From positions 62,001 through 126,000 of the forward strand of contig CAJXSL010000004.1 in assembly GCA_913060875.1 (NCBI GenBank): DNA of 64,000 nucleotides, written 5' to 3'. Position numbers and translations under genes: made by a program. Shown piece after piece: positions 10,574-19,695 of this stretch. How positions within the stretch are numbered: position 1 is the first letter of the stretch; the number at the start of each line of letters is the position of its first letter. The stretch comes from an uncultured Desulfobacteraceae bacterium. Lineage in GTDB: Bacteria > Desulfobacterota > Desulfobacteria > Desulfobacterales > UBA5852. Under the pieces are notes generated by a model. The model had not been told where the DNA came from. It saw nothing but the letters and a program-made list of their open reading frames with translations, and did no database searches.

Positions 10574-10760
10574 GGGAAGACGTATTCACCCGTTCGTTGA
10601 AGAAGCATTCACGATTAGAACGGCTAATACCACTAGCCATGTCCAGCGTCAAACCGGCCGGCAGGCCCCGGCCCGGGGCCGGAACATTGCGGCCCGGGGA
10701 GGATTGTGTTAGAGGCAGACGTCTGCTGCCCATACCGACCGCCCAACATTTGTTCATAAA

Positions 10761-10792
10761 TAGTGTTCGTCCAGAGATGGTAGAGGACACTA
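10761..10792. repeat. collapsed copy of the TA-ended palindromic element
   Basis: TAGTGTTCGTCCAGAGATGG at 10761-10780 matches the left end of the elements at 24864-25076 and 53112-53257. After TAGA it is followed directly by GGACACTA (10785-10792), which matches their right end. This looks like a copy that lost nearly all of its interior. It sits about 20 bp ahead of the ThDP-enzyme start codon. Confidence 0.7.
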
Positions 10793-10811
10793 ACTGACGA
10801 TAGAGGACCCT

Positions 10812-12422
10812 ATGGCCAATTGCGCTGATGTTTTTGTCGACCGCCTCCGGGACCACGGTGTTCGTTATGCCTTCGGCATACCGGGCGGCCCCTGGATCCC
10901 TTACATGGAAGCCATGCGCCGCCGAGAGATGCCCTTCATCCTGGTGGCCCACGAAGCCGCGGCCGGCTTCATGGCCGATGTATGCTATCGCCTCACCGGG
11001 GCGCCGGCCCTCTGCCACGGCACCTTCGGCCCCGGCGCCACCAACCTGGCCACCGGTGTGGGCGGCGCCCTTCTGGATCGGTCGGCCCTGATCGCGGCCA
11101 CCTCCGAGCAGAGCGATGCCATGCGCTACAGGGTCACCCAGATGAATATCGACCACCAGGCCCTTTTTCGTCCCATTACCAAATGGACCACCCGGGCGGA
11201 GGCCGGCACCCTGACCGACACCATCGACCGGGCCATGGCCACCGCCTGTGCCGAAGTGCCCGGCCCGGTGCACATCGGCCTGCCGGTGGACCTGGCGGAC
11301 AAGGCCTGTGCAAGCGACGGCCCGCCACCCAAAACCGGTGCCGAAGCCGAGCTGCCAACCCCCGACGCCATCCAGACCGTCATCGACCGGATCCGGCAGG
11401 CCCGACGCCCGCTCATCGCCGTGGGCCTGACCGCCGCGCGCCTGAAATGCCACCACCTCCTGGCCCGCCTGCTGGAAGCCGTCCCGGCCCCGGTGGTGTT
11501 GACGCCCATGGCCAAGGGCCTCCTGCCCGAAACCCATCCCTGGTATGCGGGGGTCGTCTTTCACGCCGGCAGCGGCCGGCTGGCCGACATCGCCCGCCAG
11601 GCCGATCTCGTCGTCGGATTGGGGTACGATCCGGTGGAGTTCGATTATGAAGCCTGGCTGCCCCAAGCCCCCCTGGTGCATATCGACACCGCCCCGGCAA
11701 CCTTGTCCGCGCCCTGCGAACTGGCCGCCGAATGCATCAGCGACCTGGGAGCGGCCCTGGAAACCCTTGCCGCCATGGCGCCGCTTGCCACCGAATGGGA
11801 CCCGGCAATGCTGGCGCAGCACCGGGAAGACCTCTACCGCGCGGTGCGTCCCGGCTCCGGGAATTTCGGGCCGGCCGAAGCCCTGGACATCCTGCGGGAT
11901 GTCCTGCCCCCCGAGGGCATCCTCACCTGCGACGTGGGGGCCCACACCCACCTGCTCGGACAGCTCTGGCCCACGCCGGCCCCCGGCCGTTTCCTCATGA
12001 CCAACGGCTGGTCTTCCATGGGATACGGCATCCCGGCCGCCCTGGGGGCTTCGCTGTGCCGCCCGGACACGCCCGTGGTCTGCGTCACCGGGGACGGGGG
12101 TTTCAGCATGATGGCCGGCGAACTCGTCACGGCCCGCCGGCTGGGGCTGAATACCGTCATCATGGTCCTGGCCGACCGCATGCTGAGCCTGATCGAGGTC
12201 AAGCAGGGCTGGAAGGACTGCCCGGCCGACACGTCACGCCTTTTCTCGGGCGCCTTCCTGGATGCGGACCGCATCTTCGGCGTGCCCGTGCTCAAGGCCG
12301 ACACCCCGGAAAGCCTGCGCCGGTCTCTGAACCAGGCATTCGCAACCCAAGGCCCGGTGGTCGTGGAGGCCGACATCGACGGCCGCGACTACCACCAACT
12401 GATTGCAAGGAGCTATAAATGA
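10812..12422 (+). CDS. acetolactate-synthase-like ThDP-dependent enzyme
   Basis: This 536-residue protein has the three-domain layout of ThDP enzymes: an N-terminal PYR domain with the activating glutamate (HEAAAGFMAD, E48), a central Rossmann-like domain, and a C-terminal PP domain with VTGDGGFSMMAGELVTARR. In the Mg-ThDP motif the usual paired Asn is replaced: the stretch after GDG reads IMVLADRM, so metal binding may be atypical. Relatives include acetolactate synthase, sulfoacetaldehyde acetyltransferase and sulfopyruvate decarboxylase. The substrate is unknown. Its stop codon overlaps the start of the homoserine-dehydrogenase-like gene (ATGA), which implies coupled translation and a shared pathway. 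Confidence 0.85.
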   Translation: MANCADVFVDRLRDHGVRYAFGIPGGPWIPYMEAMRRREMPFILVAHEAAAGFMADVCYRLTGAPALCHGTFGPGATNLATGVGGALLDRSALIAATSEQSDAMRYRVTQMNIDHQALFRPITKWTTRAEAGTLTDTIDRAMATACAEVPGPVHIGLPVDLADKACASDGPPPKTGAEAELPTPDAIQTVIDRIRQARRPLIAVGLTAARLKCHHLLARLLEAVPAPVVLTPMAKGLLPETHPWYAGVVFHAGSGRLADIARQADLVVGLGYDPVEFDYEAWLPQAPLVHIDTAPATLSAPCELAAECISDLGAALETLAAMAPLATEWDPAMLAQHREDLYRAVRPGSGNFGPAEALDILRDVLPPEGILTCDVGAHTHLLGQLWPTPAPGRFLMTNGWSSMGYGIPAALGASLCRPDTPVVCVTGDGGFSMMAGELVTARRLGLNTVIMVLADRMLSLIEVKQGWKDCPADTSRLFSGAFLDADRIFGVPVLKADTPESLRRSLNQAFATQGPVVVEADIDGRDYHQLIARSYK

Positions 12423-13486
12423 CCCCCATCCGGATTATCGTCTGCGGTTACGGCAATGTCGGCCGCGCCTTTGTCAACCTGGTCGCCACCAAACAGGCCG
12501 ATCTTGCAACCCGCTATGGCCTCGCCCCCAAGATTGTCGCCGTGGTGGATATCGGCGGTGCGGCCGTGGACGCAACGGACGGGCTGCCCCTGGATCAGCT
12601 GCAGGCCGCTGTCGAAAACGGCCAGGCCATCGAGACCGTGGCCGATTTTGGCCGCCCCGGCCTCTCGGGCAAGGACGTGCTTCAGTCAATGCAGGCCGAT
12701 GTGCTGGTGGAGGCCACCCCCACCAACCTGACGGACGGGGAGCCGGCCCGCACCCACATCACCGCCGCCCTCACCAACGGCATGGACGTCATCACCGCCA
12801 ACAAAGGGCCGGTCGTCCTCTTTTATGACGAACTCCGGACACTTGCCCAGTCAAAGGGCGGGCGCCTGTTCATGAGTGCGGCCACGGCGGCCGCCCTGCC
12901 CACGCTCGATGTGGGCCGCCTTTGCACGGCCGGCGCCCAAATAACGGCCGTGGAAGGCATTCTCAACGGCACCACCAATTACATCCTGACCCGCATGGGC
13001 CAGGAGGGCTGCGACTACGCCACGGCCCTGCAGGCGGCCCAGGACCTGGGCATTGCCGAGACCGACCCGACCCTGGATGTGGAGGGCCTCGACACCCGCA
13101 ACAAGATCATCCTGATCGCCAACCAATTGTTTGATCAATCCCTGGGGCTTGCGGATGTGGACACCACCGGGATCACCGGCGTCAGCCCGGAGGACATGGA
13201 CCGCGCCAAGGCAGACGGCAAGGTGATGAAACTGATCGGATCGGCCCGCTGGCAGGACGGGAAACTGGTGGTCAAAGTCGCCCCGGAGGCGCTGGAGGCC
13301 AGCCACCCCCTGGCCGGCGTCCATCTTTCCGAAAAAGGCATCAGCTTCGACACCGATTCCATGGGACGCATCACGGTAACCGGCGGCCACAGCTCCCCCA
13401 CCGGCGCTGCTGCGGCCCTGTTGAAGGATTTAATCCACACACAAATTTTTAGCTCATTCTCGAAAACAAGGAAAAACAAAAAATAA
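12419..13486 (+). CDS. homoserine-dehydrogenase-like NAD(P) oxidoreductase
   Basis: This 355-residue protein has a Rossmann start (IIVCGYGNVGRAF) and the homoserine dehydrogenase motifs VLVEATPTN, ITANKGPVV with the catalytic-type lysine, VEGILNGTTNYIL and ETDPTLDVEGLDTRNK. Homoserine dehydrogenase reduces aspartate semialdehyde to homoserine. The C-terminal ACT regulatory domain is absent, and the protein ends in a lysine-rich tail. Translational coupling to a ThDP enzyme rather than to threonine-pathway genes raises the possibility of a different substrate. The start overlaps the upstream stop by 4 bp. The family is sure; the physiological reaction is less so. Confidence 0.85.
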   Translation: MTPIRIIVCGYGNVGRAFVNLVATKQADLATRYGLAPKIVAVVDIGGAAVDATDGLPLDQLQAAVENGQAIETVADFGRPGLSGKDVLQSMQADVLVEATPTNLTDGEPARTHITAALTNGMDVITANKGPVVLFYDELRTLAQSKGGRLFMSAATAAALPTLDVGRLCTAGAQITAVEGILNGTTNYILTRMGQEGCDYATALQAAQDLGIAETDPTLDVEGLDTRNKIILIANQLFDQSLGLADVDTTGITGVSPEDMDRAKADGKVMKLIGSARWQDGKLVVKVAPEALEASHPLAGVHLSEKGISFDTDSMGRITVTGGHSSPTGAAAALLKDLIHTQIFSSFSKTRKNKK

Positions 13487-13513
13487 TACCGGGGGCAGGT
13501 GGTTAAATAGAAT

Positions 13514-13543
13514 AAAAAAAGGCAAGGCCTTGGGGACCTTGCC
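13514..13543 (-). terminator. intrinsic terminator of the PEP-CTERM gene
   Basis: GGCAAGG at 13521-13527 pairs with CCTTGCC at 13537-13543. On the minus strand the stem is followed by seven T (13514-13520). It lies about 30 bp past the stop of the leftward PEP-CTERM gene. On the plus strand no T-run follows, so it should not efficiently end the homoserine-dehydrogenase-like mRNA. Confidence 0.88.
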
Positions 13544-13571
13544 TGGCAAGTTTAAAGAAATCGGGGATAAG

Positions 13572-14198
13572 TTATTTATTTCGTCTCCGAAAAACAGCGA
13601 GGCCCAGCAAACCGGTGCCCATAAGCAGTAGGGTGGTGGGCTCTGGAACAGGTGTTGTGCCGCCCTCATTGGAGGGAAATTCAACATTCTCTGGATATTC
13701 AAAAGGGTTATCAAATGTCGTGAAACCAATTCGCCCCACGTATCGCTTCCGGTCGTTTTTGAAGACCAGCTTGAAGAGTTGATCTTCCAGCCGCCCGGCT
13801 ACCCAATCGTCCATCCATTCCTGCCGATCCTCTTCAGCCAACAACCCCTTCTGGATCAGCTTGCGGGACCTTTTTTTGGCTTTCCTATCTAATTTTTTGA
13901 ATTTTCGTGACTTATCGGTATCTATTTGACGGAAAGTTATGCCCTCATTTCCCATTTGATTCGTCAATTGGAAAAAGTCACGTTCCACAGATTGTTTTTT
14001 AAATTTGATGCCTTTCAGTTTGATCCTTTTAAGATCAGCTTCTTTGACAACAAGAAAATATTCATCCGTGGCCTGGTTATTTTCAATGTGCTGGGCTACC
14101 CAGGCATCCCCGGAAAACTTCAACGCATAAGCGTTACCTGTTAAAACAAATGCCAGCGTAACGAGCAAGGTGGCCAATATTCTTATGATATGAGGCAT
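13572..14198 (-). CDS. PEP-CTERM sorted exported protein
   Basis: This 208-residue protein starts at the ATG at 14198 with a signal peptide (IIRILATLLVTLAFVLTGNAYA). It ends with a PEP-CTERM tail: VPEPTTLLLMGTGLLGLAVF followed by the basic cluster RRRNK. Such proteins are exported, cut by an exosortase and placed on the cell surface or in extracellular polymer. The middle region (about residues 60-140) is very rich in Lys and Arg and has no domain I recognise. The DNA is clearly lower in GC than its neighbours. The frame is open upstream to 14342, but the signal peptide and a weak GGGGG decide the start. No exosortase gene is in the window. Confidence 0.85.
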   Translation of the reverse strand: MPHIIRILATLLVTLAFVLTGNAYALKFSGDAWVAQHIENNQATDEYFLVVKEADLKRIKLKGIKFKKQSVERDFFQLTNQMGNEGITFRQIDTDKSRKFKKLDRKAKKRSRKLIQKGLLAEEDRQEWMDDWVAGRLEDQLFKLVFKNDRKRYVGRIGFTTFDNPFEYPENVEFPSNEGGTTPVPEPTTLLLMGTGLLGLAVFRRRNK

Positions 14199-14612
14199 AG
14201 CAACCCCCAGTTTATCTAAGGCGAGTAATTGAAAATACTTAGAAAATGTTGTTTTGCAAAATTCATACCAATATCTGGTAAAAGGTTTACCCCCAAATCG
14301 ATAAGTTATAATTTTGAATCTTTTCAATGAGTTTTCATACAATTACTTAAAACCGCGACTCTTTTTTTCATTATAGCGCCACTAAATATAGGAAACAGAA
14401 GTTCTAACATACAATATATTGTATGTAATTAATTACCCATTTCGAGTGGCGCAATTTTCGTGGCCGCCTTTGCACAACCCTTCAGACGCCCGGCGGATCG
14501 GAAGCCCTCAATGGACCGAAGCATCAAAAAATGCTATCAGGACCAACATGACAACACATTTTCACCCGGTCGTCTAAGACACAAAGTTAACGCGATTGAG
14601 AGGAGGGCCAGC
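14199..14612. promoter_or_regulatory. AT-rich divergent region with a 20-bp perfect palindrome
   Basis: This region separates the leftward PEP-CTERM gene from the rightward DUF1445 gene. ACATACAATATATTGTATGT at 14407-14426 is a perfect palindrome in AT-rich DNA, the form of a dimeric-repressor operator. No family can be assigned. No gene is supported in the interval. Confidence 0.45.
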
Positions 14613-15395
14613 ATGTCCGCAACCATGCCCGCATCGGAACTGCGCCGCCAAATTCGCAGCGGCGAATGGACCACCCCCACCTCCGGGGCCGCCACCGGCT
14701 TTCTGCAGGCCAACCTGGTGATGCTGCCGGAGGCCCAGGCTTTTCATTTCCTGCTCTTCTGCACGCGCAACCCCAAGCCCTGCCCGGTGCTGGACGTGTT
14801 GGAAGCAGGCGTCAGCGCCCCTTCGATTGCCGCCAAAGCCGACCTGCGGGACGACCTGCCGCGCTACCGGATTTTCGAAAAGGGAGAAATGGCGGAAGAG
14901 GTCACCAGCGTGAAAGACCGCTTTCAGCCGGACATGGTCAGCTTTCTGCTGGGGTGCAGCTTTTCTTTTGAAAACGCCATGCTGGCGGCCGGCCTGCCCA
15001 TCCGCAATATCGAAGAAGACAAAAACGTCTCCATGTACATCACCAACCGCCAATGCCGCCCGGCAGGCCCGTTTACCGCCCCCCTGGTGGTAACCATGCG
15101 CCCCATGACGCCGGAGCAGGCCGTGCGGGCCGTCCAGGTGACCACCCGCTTTCACCTGACCCACGGCGCCCCCATTCACATCGGCGATCCGGCGGACCTG
15201 GGCATCCGGGATCTGGACCGCCCGGACTTCGGCGATCCTGTCACCATCCGCCCAGGTGAGGTCCCGGTCTTCTGGGCCTGCGGCGTCACGTCGACCCTGG
15301 CCGCCATCTCGGCCCGCCTCGACCTGACCATTACCCACGCCCCGGGCCACATGTTCGTCTCGGATCTTAAGGATGAGCACCTGGCTATTTTATAA
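14613..15395 (+). CDS. YcsI / DUF1445 family protein (D-glutamate cyclase family)
   Basis: This 260-residue protein has DUF1445 features: an ASELRRQIRSGEWTTPTSG start, QANLVMLP, FLLFCTRNPKPCPVLDV, the FLLGCSFSFENAML segment, a central CRPAGPF, VVTMRPM, THGAPIHIGDPADLGI and FWACGVTS near the end. The ATG at 14613 has AGGAGGG. The family is annotated as a putative hydro-lyase. It includes the N-terminal part of mitochondrial D-glutamate cyclase, which forms 5-oxo-D-proline, and in Bacillus subtilis ycsI lies among the 5-oxoprolinase genes. The pxpABC genes about 17 kb downstream make a related role here plausible but unproven. Confidence 0.85.
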   Translation: MSATMPASELRRQIRSGEWTTPTSGAATGFLQANLVMLPEAQAFHFLLFCTRNPKPCPVLDVLEAGVSAPSIAAKADLRDDLPRYRIFEKGEMAEEVTSVKDRFQPDMVSFLLGCSFSFENAMLAAGLPIRNIEEDKNVSMYITNRQCRPAGPFTAPLVVTMRPMTPEQAVRAVQVTTRFHLTHGAPIHIGDPADLGIRDLDRPDFGDPVTIRPGEVPVFWACGVTSTLAAISARLDLTITHAPGHMFVSDLKDEHLAIL

Positions 15396-15769
15396 TTCAA
15401 CAGGGCGGCCTCTTTTCCATATTGAATCTTAGCGGAATTCAGGGCCGCCTAATTAGGTCCCCTGGCACGTTGACCAGCGCAATCCCTCTGTACCCATTGA
15501 CAAAAACCTGCCCCAGGATATATGAGCATTAGATCAGAACGGGCGCTACCCGCTTCCGCATCAAGCATCACCAGCATTATTCCCCAAGCCGGCATTACGA
15601 CAATTTGAACGACCAGGGCATTATCCTTCAGGAGGTTGCGCATGGGTTGTATTGGTCCGCAGTATCGGTACATTCGATAGCGTTCAATACTTGCTGACTA
15701 TTCTGATGAGTTGCACTCATCGGGTGATCAACGGCGATAAGATCGCCTCCAGTTTTCTCAAAAAATGGT

Positions 15770-15797
15770 TGTTAAATGTTGAGACCTGACCATACCG
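15770..15797 (+). repeat. direct repeat, left copy
   Basis: TGTTAAATGTTGAGACCTG and the bases after it resemble 20251-20277 in the same orientation, with about five differences over 27 bp. The two copies bracket a lower-GC stretch of about 4.5 kb. The rest of 15396-15855 shows no supported gene. Confidence 0.5.
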
Positions 15798-15855
15798 GTT
15801 GATCCTAACGTCGGTTGCCGGTGAATTCCACGTTAGATGCCAAAGGAATGCTTGT

Positions 15856-17385
15856 ATGAAGATTAAATCGGTTACCATCAGTTGCTTTCGCTGTTATGCA
15901 GAAACGGTTCAAGTCGACATTGCTGACCTGTGTGTTCTGGTTGGAAAGAATGATATTGGCAAGTCAACTTTTCTTGAGGCCTTGGATATCTTTTTTAATG
16001 AAGGTAAGGGATGCATAAAAATAGATAAAGAAGACATTAACAAGAAGGCCCTATCTGAGGGGAATAATTGCGTTGAAATCTCAGTCGAGTTTGAATCCTT
16101 ACCATCGTCAATAATCATAGATGCAACCAACCAGACGACCTTAGCGGATGAACACCTTCTTACCGATTCCGGTACACTTCATATAGTGAAACGTTATCCA
16201 AATGCTGGAAAGGAAAAAGTGTTTATTAAAGCGTTGCATCCAACTAATCCCTTGTGCAAAGATTTGCTTCTGAAGAAAAACACTGAACTAAAGAAGATTC
16301 TGCAGGACCAAGGACTTGAATGCGAAGATAAAACAAAGAACGCTGAACTTCGTAAGGCCATATGGCTAGGGCAAAATGAGCTTAAACTTGAGGAATATGA
16401 AATCGAGGTCGCGAAAATTGATGCCAAGAGCATTTGGGATCAATTGAAGTCATACATGCCCCTATACACACTATTTCAGTCTGATCGGAAGAATAGCGAT
16501 GGTGACAGTGAAGTTCAGGATCCAATGCGTTTGGCTGTTAAGGAGATATTAGGGGATGCGCAGATACAGGAAGATCTGGCACAAGTGGCCGAGACTGTAA
16601 AAAATCGGTTAGATGAGGTAGCGCATAGAACCCTAGAAAAGCTTAGTGAAATGAATCCGGCTATCGCAAGTTCTCTTGATCCAAAACTACCAGACACAGC
16701 AAGCTTGAAATGGGCTGATGTATTCAAGAATGTATCAATTGCAGGTGATGAAGATATTCCAGTAAATAAACGTGGTAGCGGAGTTAAAAGACTCATCCTA
16801 ATAAACTTCTTTAGAGCAGAAGCCGAACGTCGTCAGCAAGACGAGAATCTCCCCAATATTGTATACGCCATCGAAGAACCTGAAACCTCACAGCACCCTG
16901 AACATCAACGATCCCTTGTTGATGCTCTGGTTGCGTTATCAGACACAGAAAATGCACAGGTTCTCATGACAACTCACAGTCCAGAAATTGTAAAAAGGCT
17001 TAAATTTGAAAATATTCTCCTTATTGCTGGTCAAGAGCCGGGGCAAATTAATCATGTTCAAGAACATGAATTGCCATACCCGAGCCTCAACGAAGTCAAT
17101 TATGCGGCCTTTGATGAATTGTCCCTTGAGTATCACAACGAGTTGTATGGTTATATTGAAGCAGAAGGTGCCCTCGGCACCTATAAAGCTGGCAAAACTG
17201 TTAGAGATTACAACAGATTAAACCGAGATGGCAGCACATCACAGCAATCCATAGTTCTTACCGAGTATATCCGGCATCAAATCCACCATCCTGAAAATGA
17301 TAAGAACGTGCGTTTCACTGGCCAGGAACTTAGAGAGTCAATTGAGGCTATGAGGAACTTTATTTCAGGTGGTTCGCGAACATGA
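15856..17385 (+). CDS. OLD/AAA15-type ATPase with HEPN-like C-terminal motif
   Basis: This 509-residue protein has Walker A GKNDIGKST at residues 30-38, in the position seen in RecF/OLD-like ATPases. It has a signature-like KRGSGVKRLILINFF and a Walker B segment (YAIEEPETSQHPE) with LMTTHSPEIVKRL after it. No Toprim nuclease motif is apparent. The last part contains EYIRHQIHHPEN (R473 to H478), the Rx4H spacing of HEPN ribonucleases. AAA ATPases with such tails occur as possible single-gene phage-defence or abortive-infection factors. Base composition is clearly AT-richer than the surroundings, suggesting transfer. The start follows AAAGGAA. The defence role is an inference. Confidence 0.8.
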   Translation: MKIKSVTISCFRCYAETVQVDIADLCVLVGKNDIGKSTFLEALDIFFNEGKGCIKIDKEDINKKALSEGNNCVEISVEFESLPSSIIIDATNQTTLADEHLLTDSGTLHIVKRYPNAGKEKVFIKALHPTNPLCKDLLLKKNTELKKILQDQGLECEDKTKNAELRKAIWLGQNELKLEEYEIEVAKIDAKSIWDQLKSYMPLYTLFQSDRKNSDGDSEVQDPMRLAVKEILGDAQIQEDLAQVAETVKNRLDEVAHRTLEKLSEMNPAIASSLDPKLPDTASLKWADVFKNVSIAGDEDIPVNKRGSGVKRLILINFFRAEAERRQQDENLPNIVYAIEEPETSQHPEHQRSLVDALVALSDTENAQVLMTTHSPEIVKRLKFENILLIAGQEPGQINHVQEHELPYPSLNEVNYAAFDELSLEYHNELYGYIEAEGALGTYKAGKTVRDYNRLNRDGSTSQQSIVLTEYIRHQIHHPENDKNVRFTGQELRESIEAMRNFISGGSRT

Positions 17386-17464
17386 CAAAATATCTAACCA
17401 GTCGCTTCTAATGACCTCGGACACGCCCTCGGCCCCAGAGCTTGTCGTTATCTATAATAAATTT

Positions 17465-18856
17465 CTATGAACCAGGCCTTACCTCACAATTTTCCACGAT
17501 CTTTTTGTGGGGTTTGTACATTTCAGTTTTTATTCTGCGATAGAATTCTTTTCTGAATCCCGGGATTCGCGTCAGAAGCCTCACCACGAAATTGGTCAAT
17601 CGGGATTTGTAGCGTTTGTGGGGAAAATTGAAAGCCCCGTTTTTTTTGTAGTACCGATAGTCAGCCTGGAAGACATGGCGAAGCTTGCCCCAGATATCAT
17701 CCCGGAAAATTTTTGAGCCACCAACGCCTAAAAAGGTTTGCGGTTGGCAATAGTCGTTTGTTGAAAATGCGATCACTTGCTCGGCCAGTTTTTGAATGCT
17801 GGTGTCAATTTCATTGGAATCGCCGATTTCATCGCAAACCATACCGGCGAAATTGGCTTGCTGCGATTCAACAATACCCTGGCAGAAATCGTGCAGATAT
17901 GGCATTTGACTCACTCGGCCGGAAATAAGATACCCGACCTGTTTAGCCTTTAAATCCGGGACGTGATTCATAAAAAACCGCCTATCGAAATATTCTTTGA
18001 ATTTTGAAGAGAGGTTTCTGCCCGTCAGCGCCATGGCAAAAATAACAATATCGGCTGGCAGAATTCTGGAATGATAAAAAGAGGAAAATTCGTCTTTGTA
18101 CATGCAGTTATTGTCATAGCCGCACTTGATGCATCCGGTACACCCACCCTGGATATTAAGCTCCCACAGGTTTACGATGTCGATGCCTTCGGTATAAGCA
18201 TTCGAGAATCTCTTGATCATTGCCTGAATATTGGCGTCATGCGGTTTGTGGTCTGTAACCAGGACGATTTTCTTGTTCCCGGCATCCATTTTTTTCGCGA
18301 CGATGGCCGGTTCGTAAGCGTATTCGCTTTGGGTGACGGGTTGATATCTTTTCAGGTGATGGCATTTTTCCCCTGATGATTCAAAATAGTATTGGGCAAA
18401 CTTGAGGAGTGTTTCCCTGCCGCGGCTTTTTCTGAGATCATCCATTTCAGCTGAAAAATAACCGATATAATTCATCTCGAGATCGTCACAGACGGCATGC
18501 ATATAGCGGTGCGCGGTGTGGTCATAGAAATGAATCGACGTTGTCATGACAATGGTGGACTTGTTTTTGAACGCCCGGGCAGCGTTTCGTTCATGGATAA
18601 GCTCAATGAAGCGCATATATTGGGCCGGCACGAATAATGTGTATACGGGTGTGGACCATATGATGCTGTCACAAGATTCTATGTCGGCAATGATGTCATT
18701 AAAGAGATCATCATTCTTTTCGATTTTTTTTATCCGGCTTGAAATGTTGTGAAACAGGTATTCGTGCTGAGGATAATGTTTCTGAATATATTTTACATAC
18801 TGCATGGTAACGCTGGGTTCACCCTTAGGGCTTCCATTTAAAATGACGATCTTCAT
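17465..18856 (-). CDS. tandem flavodoxin-fold NADPH-dependent FMN reductase family protein
   Basis: This 463-residue protein contains two flavodoxin-like halves. The first (about residues 1-190) begins MKIVILNGSPKGEPSVTMQY and has SIIWSTPVYTLFVPAQYM. The second (from about 195) begins KIVLVTDHKPHDANIQAM, has a CTGCIKCGYDNNC cysteine cluster, and continues with ADIVIFAMALTGRNLSS. Iron-sulfur flavoproteins and FMN-dependent reductases share this build; the substrate is unknown. The ATG at 18856 follows AGGAGG. It is divergent from a TetR gene, with two palindromes in the shared region, so it is most likely that repressor's target. GC is lower than average for the window. Confidence 0.82.
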   Translation of the reverse strand: MKIVILNGSPKGEPSVTMQYVKYIQKHYPQHEYLFHNISSRIKKIEKNDDLFNDIIADIESCDSIIWSTPVYTLFVPAQYMRFIELIHERNAARAFKNKSTIVMTTSIHFYDHTAHRYMHAVCDDLEMNYIGYFSAEMDDLRKSRGRETLLKFAQYYFESSGEKCHHLKRYQPVTQSEYAYEPAIVAKKMDAGNKKIVLVTDHKPHDANIQAMIKRFSNAYTEGIDIVNLWELNIQGGCTGCIKCGYDNNCMYKDEFSSFYHSRILPADIVIFAMALTGRNLSSKFKEYFDRRFFMNHVPDLKAKQVGYLISGRVSQMPYLHDFCQGIVESQQANFAGMVCDEIGDSNEIDTSIQKLAEQVIAFSTNDYCQPQTFLGVGGSKIFRDDIWGKLRHVFQADYRYYKKNGAFNFPHKRYKSRLTNFVVRLLTRIPGFRKEFYRRIKTEMYKPHKKIVENCEVRPGS

Positions 18857-18884
18857 AGCGGCCTCCTGTGATAGACATTCTAAA

Positions 18885-18932
18885 GTTGACAACGTCAACA
18901 TTTCATATAAACCGCAAAATTGACAGTGTCAA
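18885..18932. promoter_or_regulatory. two palindromic operator-like sites between divergent genes
   Basis: TTGAC-N3-GTCAA occurs twice, at 18886-18898 (within GTTGACAACGTCAAC) and at 18920-18932. The sites lie between the flavodoxin-fold gene and the TetR gene, and each contains a TTGAC that could serve as a -35 element. Twin palindromes in a divergent TetR promoter usually mark the repressor's own operators. Confidence 0.7.
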
Positions 18933-18995
18933 CATCAAATGTTAATGAATGGCAATAAGTGAAGATGGTGACGTCTGATTAACCGGGGGACAACA

Positions 18996-19655
18996 TTGGC
19001 AACAAAGAAAAGCTACCACCATGGTGATTTGCGTAAAAAACTGCTGGAAACAGCACTTGAAATTATATCCGAGGATGGGCTTGAAAAAGTTTCTATGCGT
19101 AAGCTTGGGCAGCGGATAGGGGTGTCTAGGACAGCACCCTACAGGCACTTTGCCGATAAAAGTATGCTGCTATGTGCAATTGCCGAACAAGGGCATATAA
19201 AATTAACGACCGTGCTGAAAAACGCCAATCGGCAGCTTATTGATGATCCGTTGACAAGAATTAGGAATACCGGGATTGGCTATGTAGAATTCGCTGTTCG
19301 CAACCCGGTACATTACAGGATCATGTTCGGTAATGAGATCCTGGAAAATCAAAGAACCCCCGAACTTGTCCAGGCCGCTGAAACGTCATTTAATGAATTA
19401 TTATATGCCGTAAAGGCGTGCCAGGAAGAAAAGCTTATCAAGCCAATTAACCCCTATATTATTGCAAACACGTTGTGGTCATTGACCCATGGCACCTCCA
19501 TGCTCTTGATCGATGGACAGATCCAGTCTGCAAATGCGTTCCGAGGAATGCCGGCAATGCTTCAAACGGATATTGAAGCCGGCGAGATCGATGTGCGAAA
19601 GATCTTTGAATATAAAAGCGATATTTTATTCTCCGGTCTTGCTGCAGAATCCTGA
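18996..19655 (+). CDS. TetR/AcrR family regulator
   Basis: This 219-residue protein has an N-terminal TetR helix-turn-helix (YHHGDLRKKLLETALEII, then VSMRKLGQRIGVSRTAPYRHF). The ligand-binding part begins near residue 80 and contains YVEFAVRNPVHYRIMFG, typical of the WHG/TetR_C_33 group. The likely start is TTG at 18996: the conserved YHHGDLR begins only seven residues in, GGGGGA precedes it, and no ATG fits. It is divergent from the flavodoxin-fold gene and likely represses that gene and itself through the twin palindromes. Confidence 0.88.
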   Translation: MATKKSYHHGDLRKKLLETALEIISEDGLEKVSMRKLGQRIGVSRTAPYRHFADKSMLLCAIAEQGHIKLTTVLKNANRQLIDDPLTRIRNTGIGYVEFAVRNPVHYRIMFGNEILENQRTPELVQAAETSFNELLYAVKACQEEKLIKPINPYIIANTLWSLTHGTSMLLIDGQIQSANAFRGMPAMLQTDIEAGEIDVRKIFEYKSDILFSGLAAES

Positions 19656-19695
19656 TGACGCAATATTAACCTGGCAACAAAATATACAAGCGCCC

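Noticed and set aside
15449-15673. 74-codon leftward frame in the gap before the AAA ATPase
   Set aside because: No recognisable domain or translation signal.
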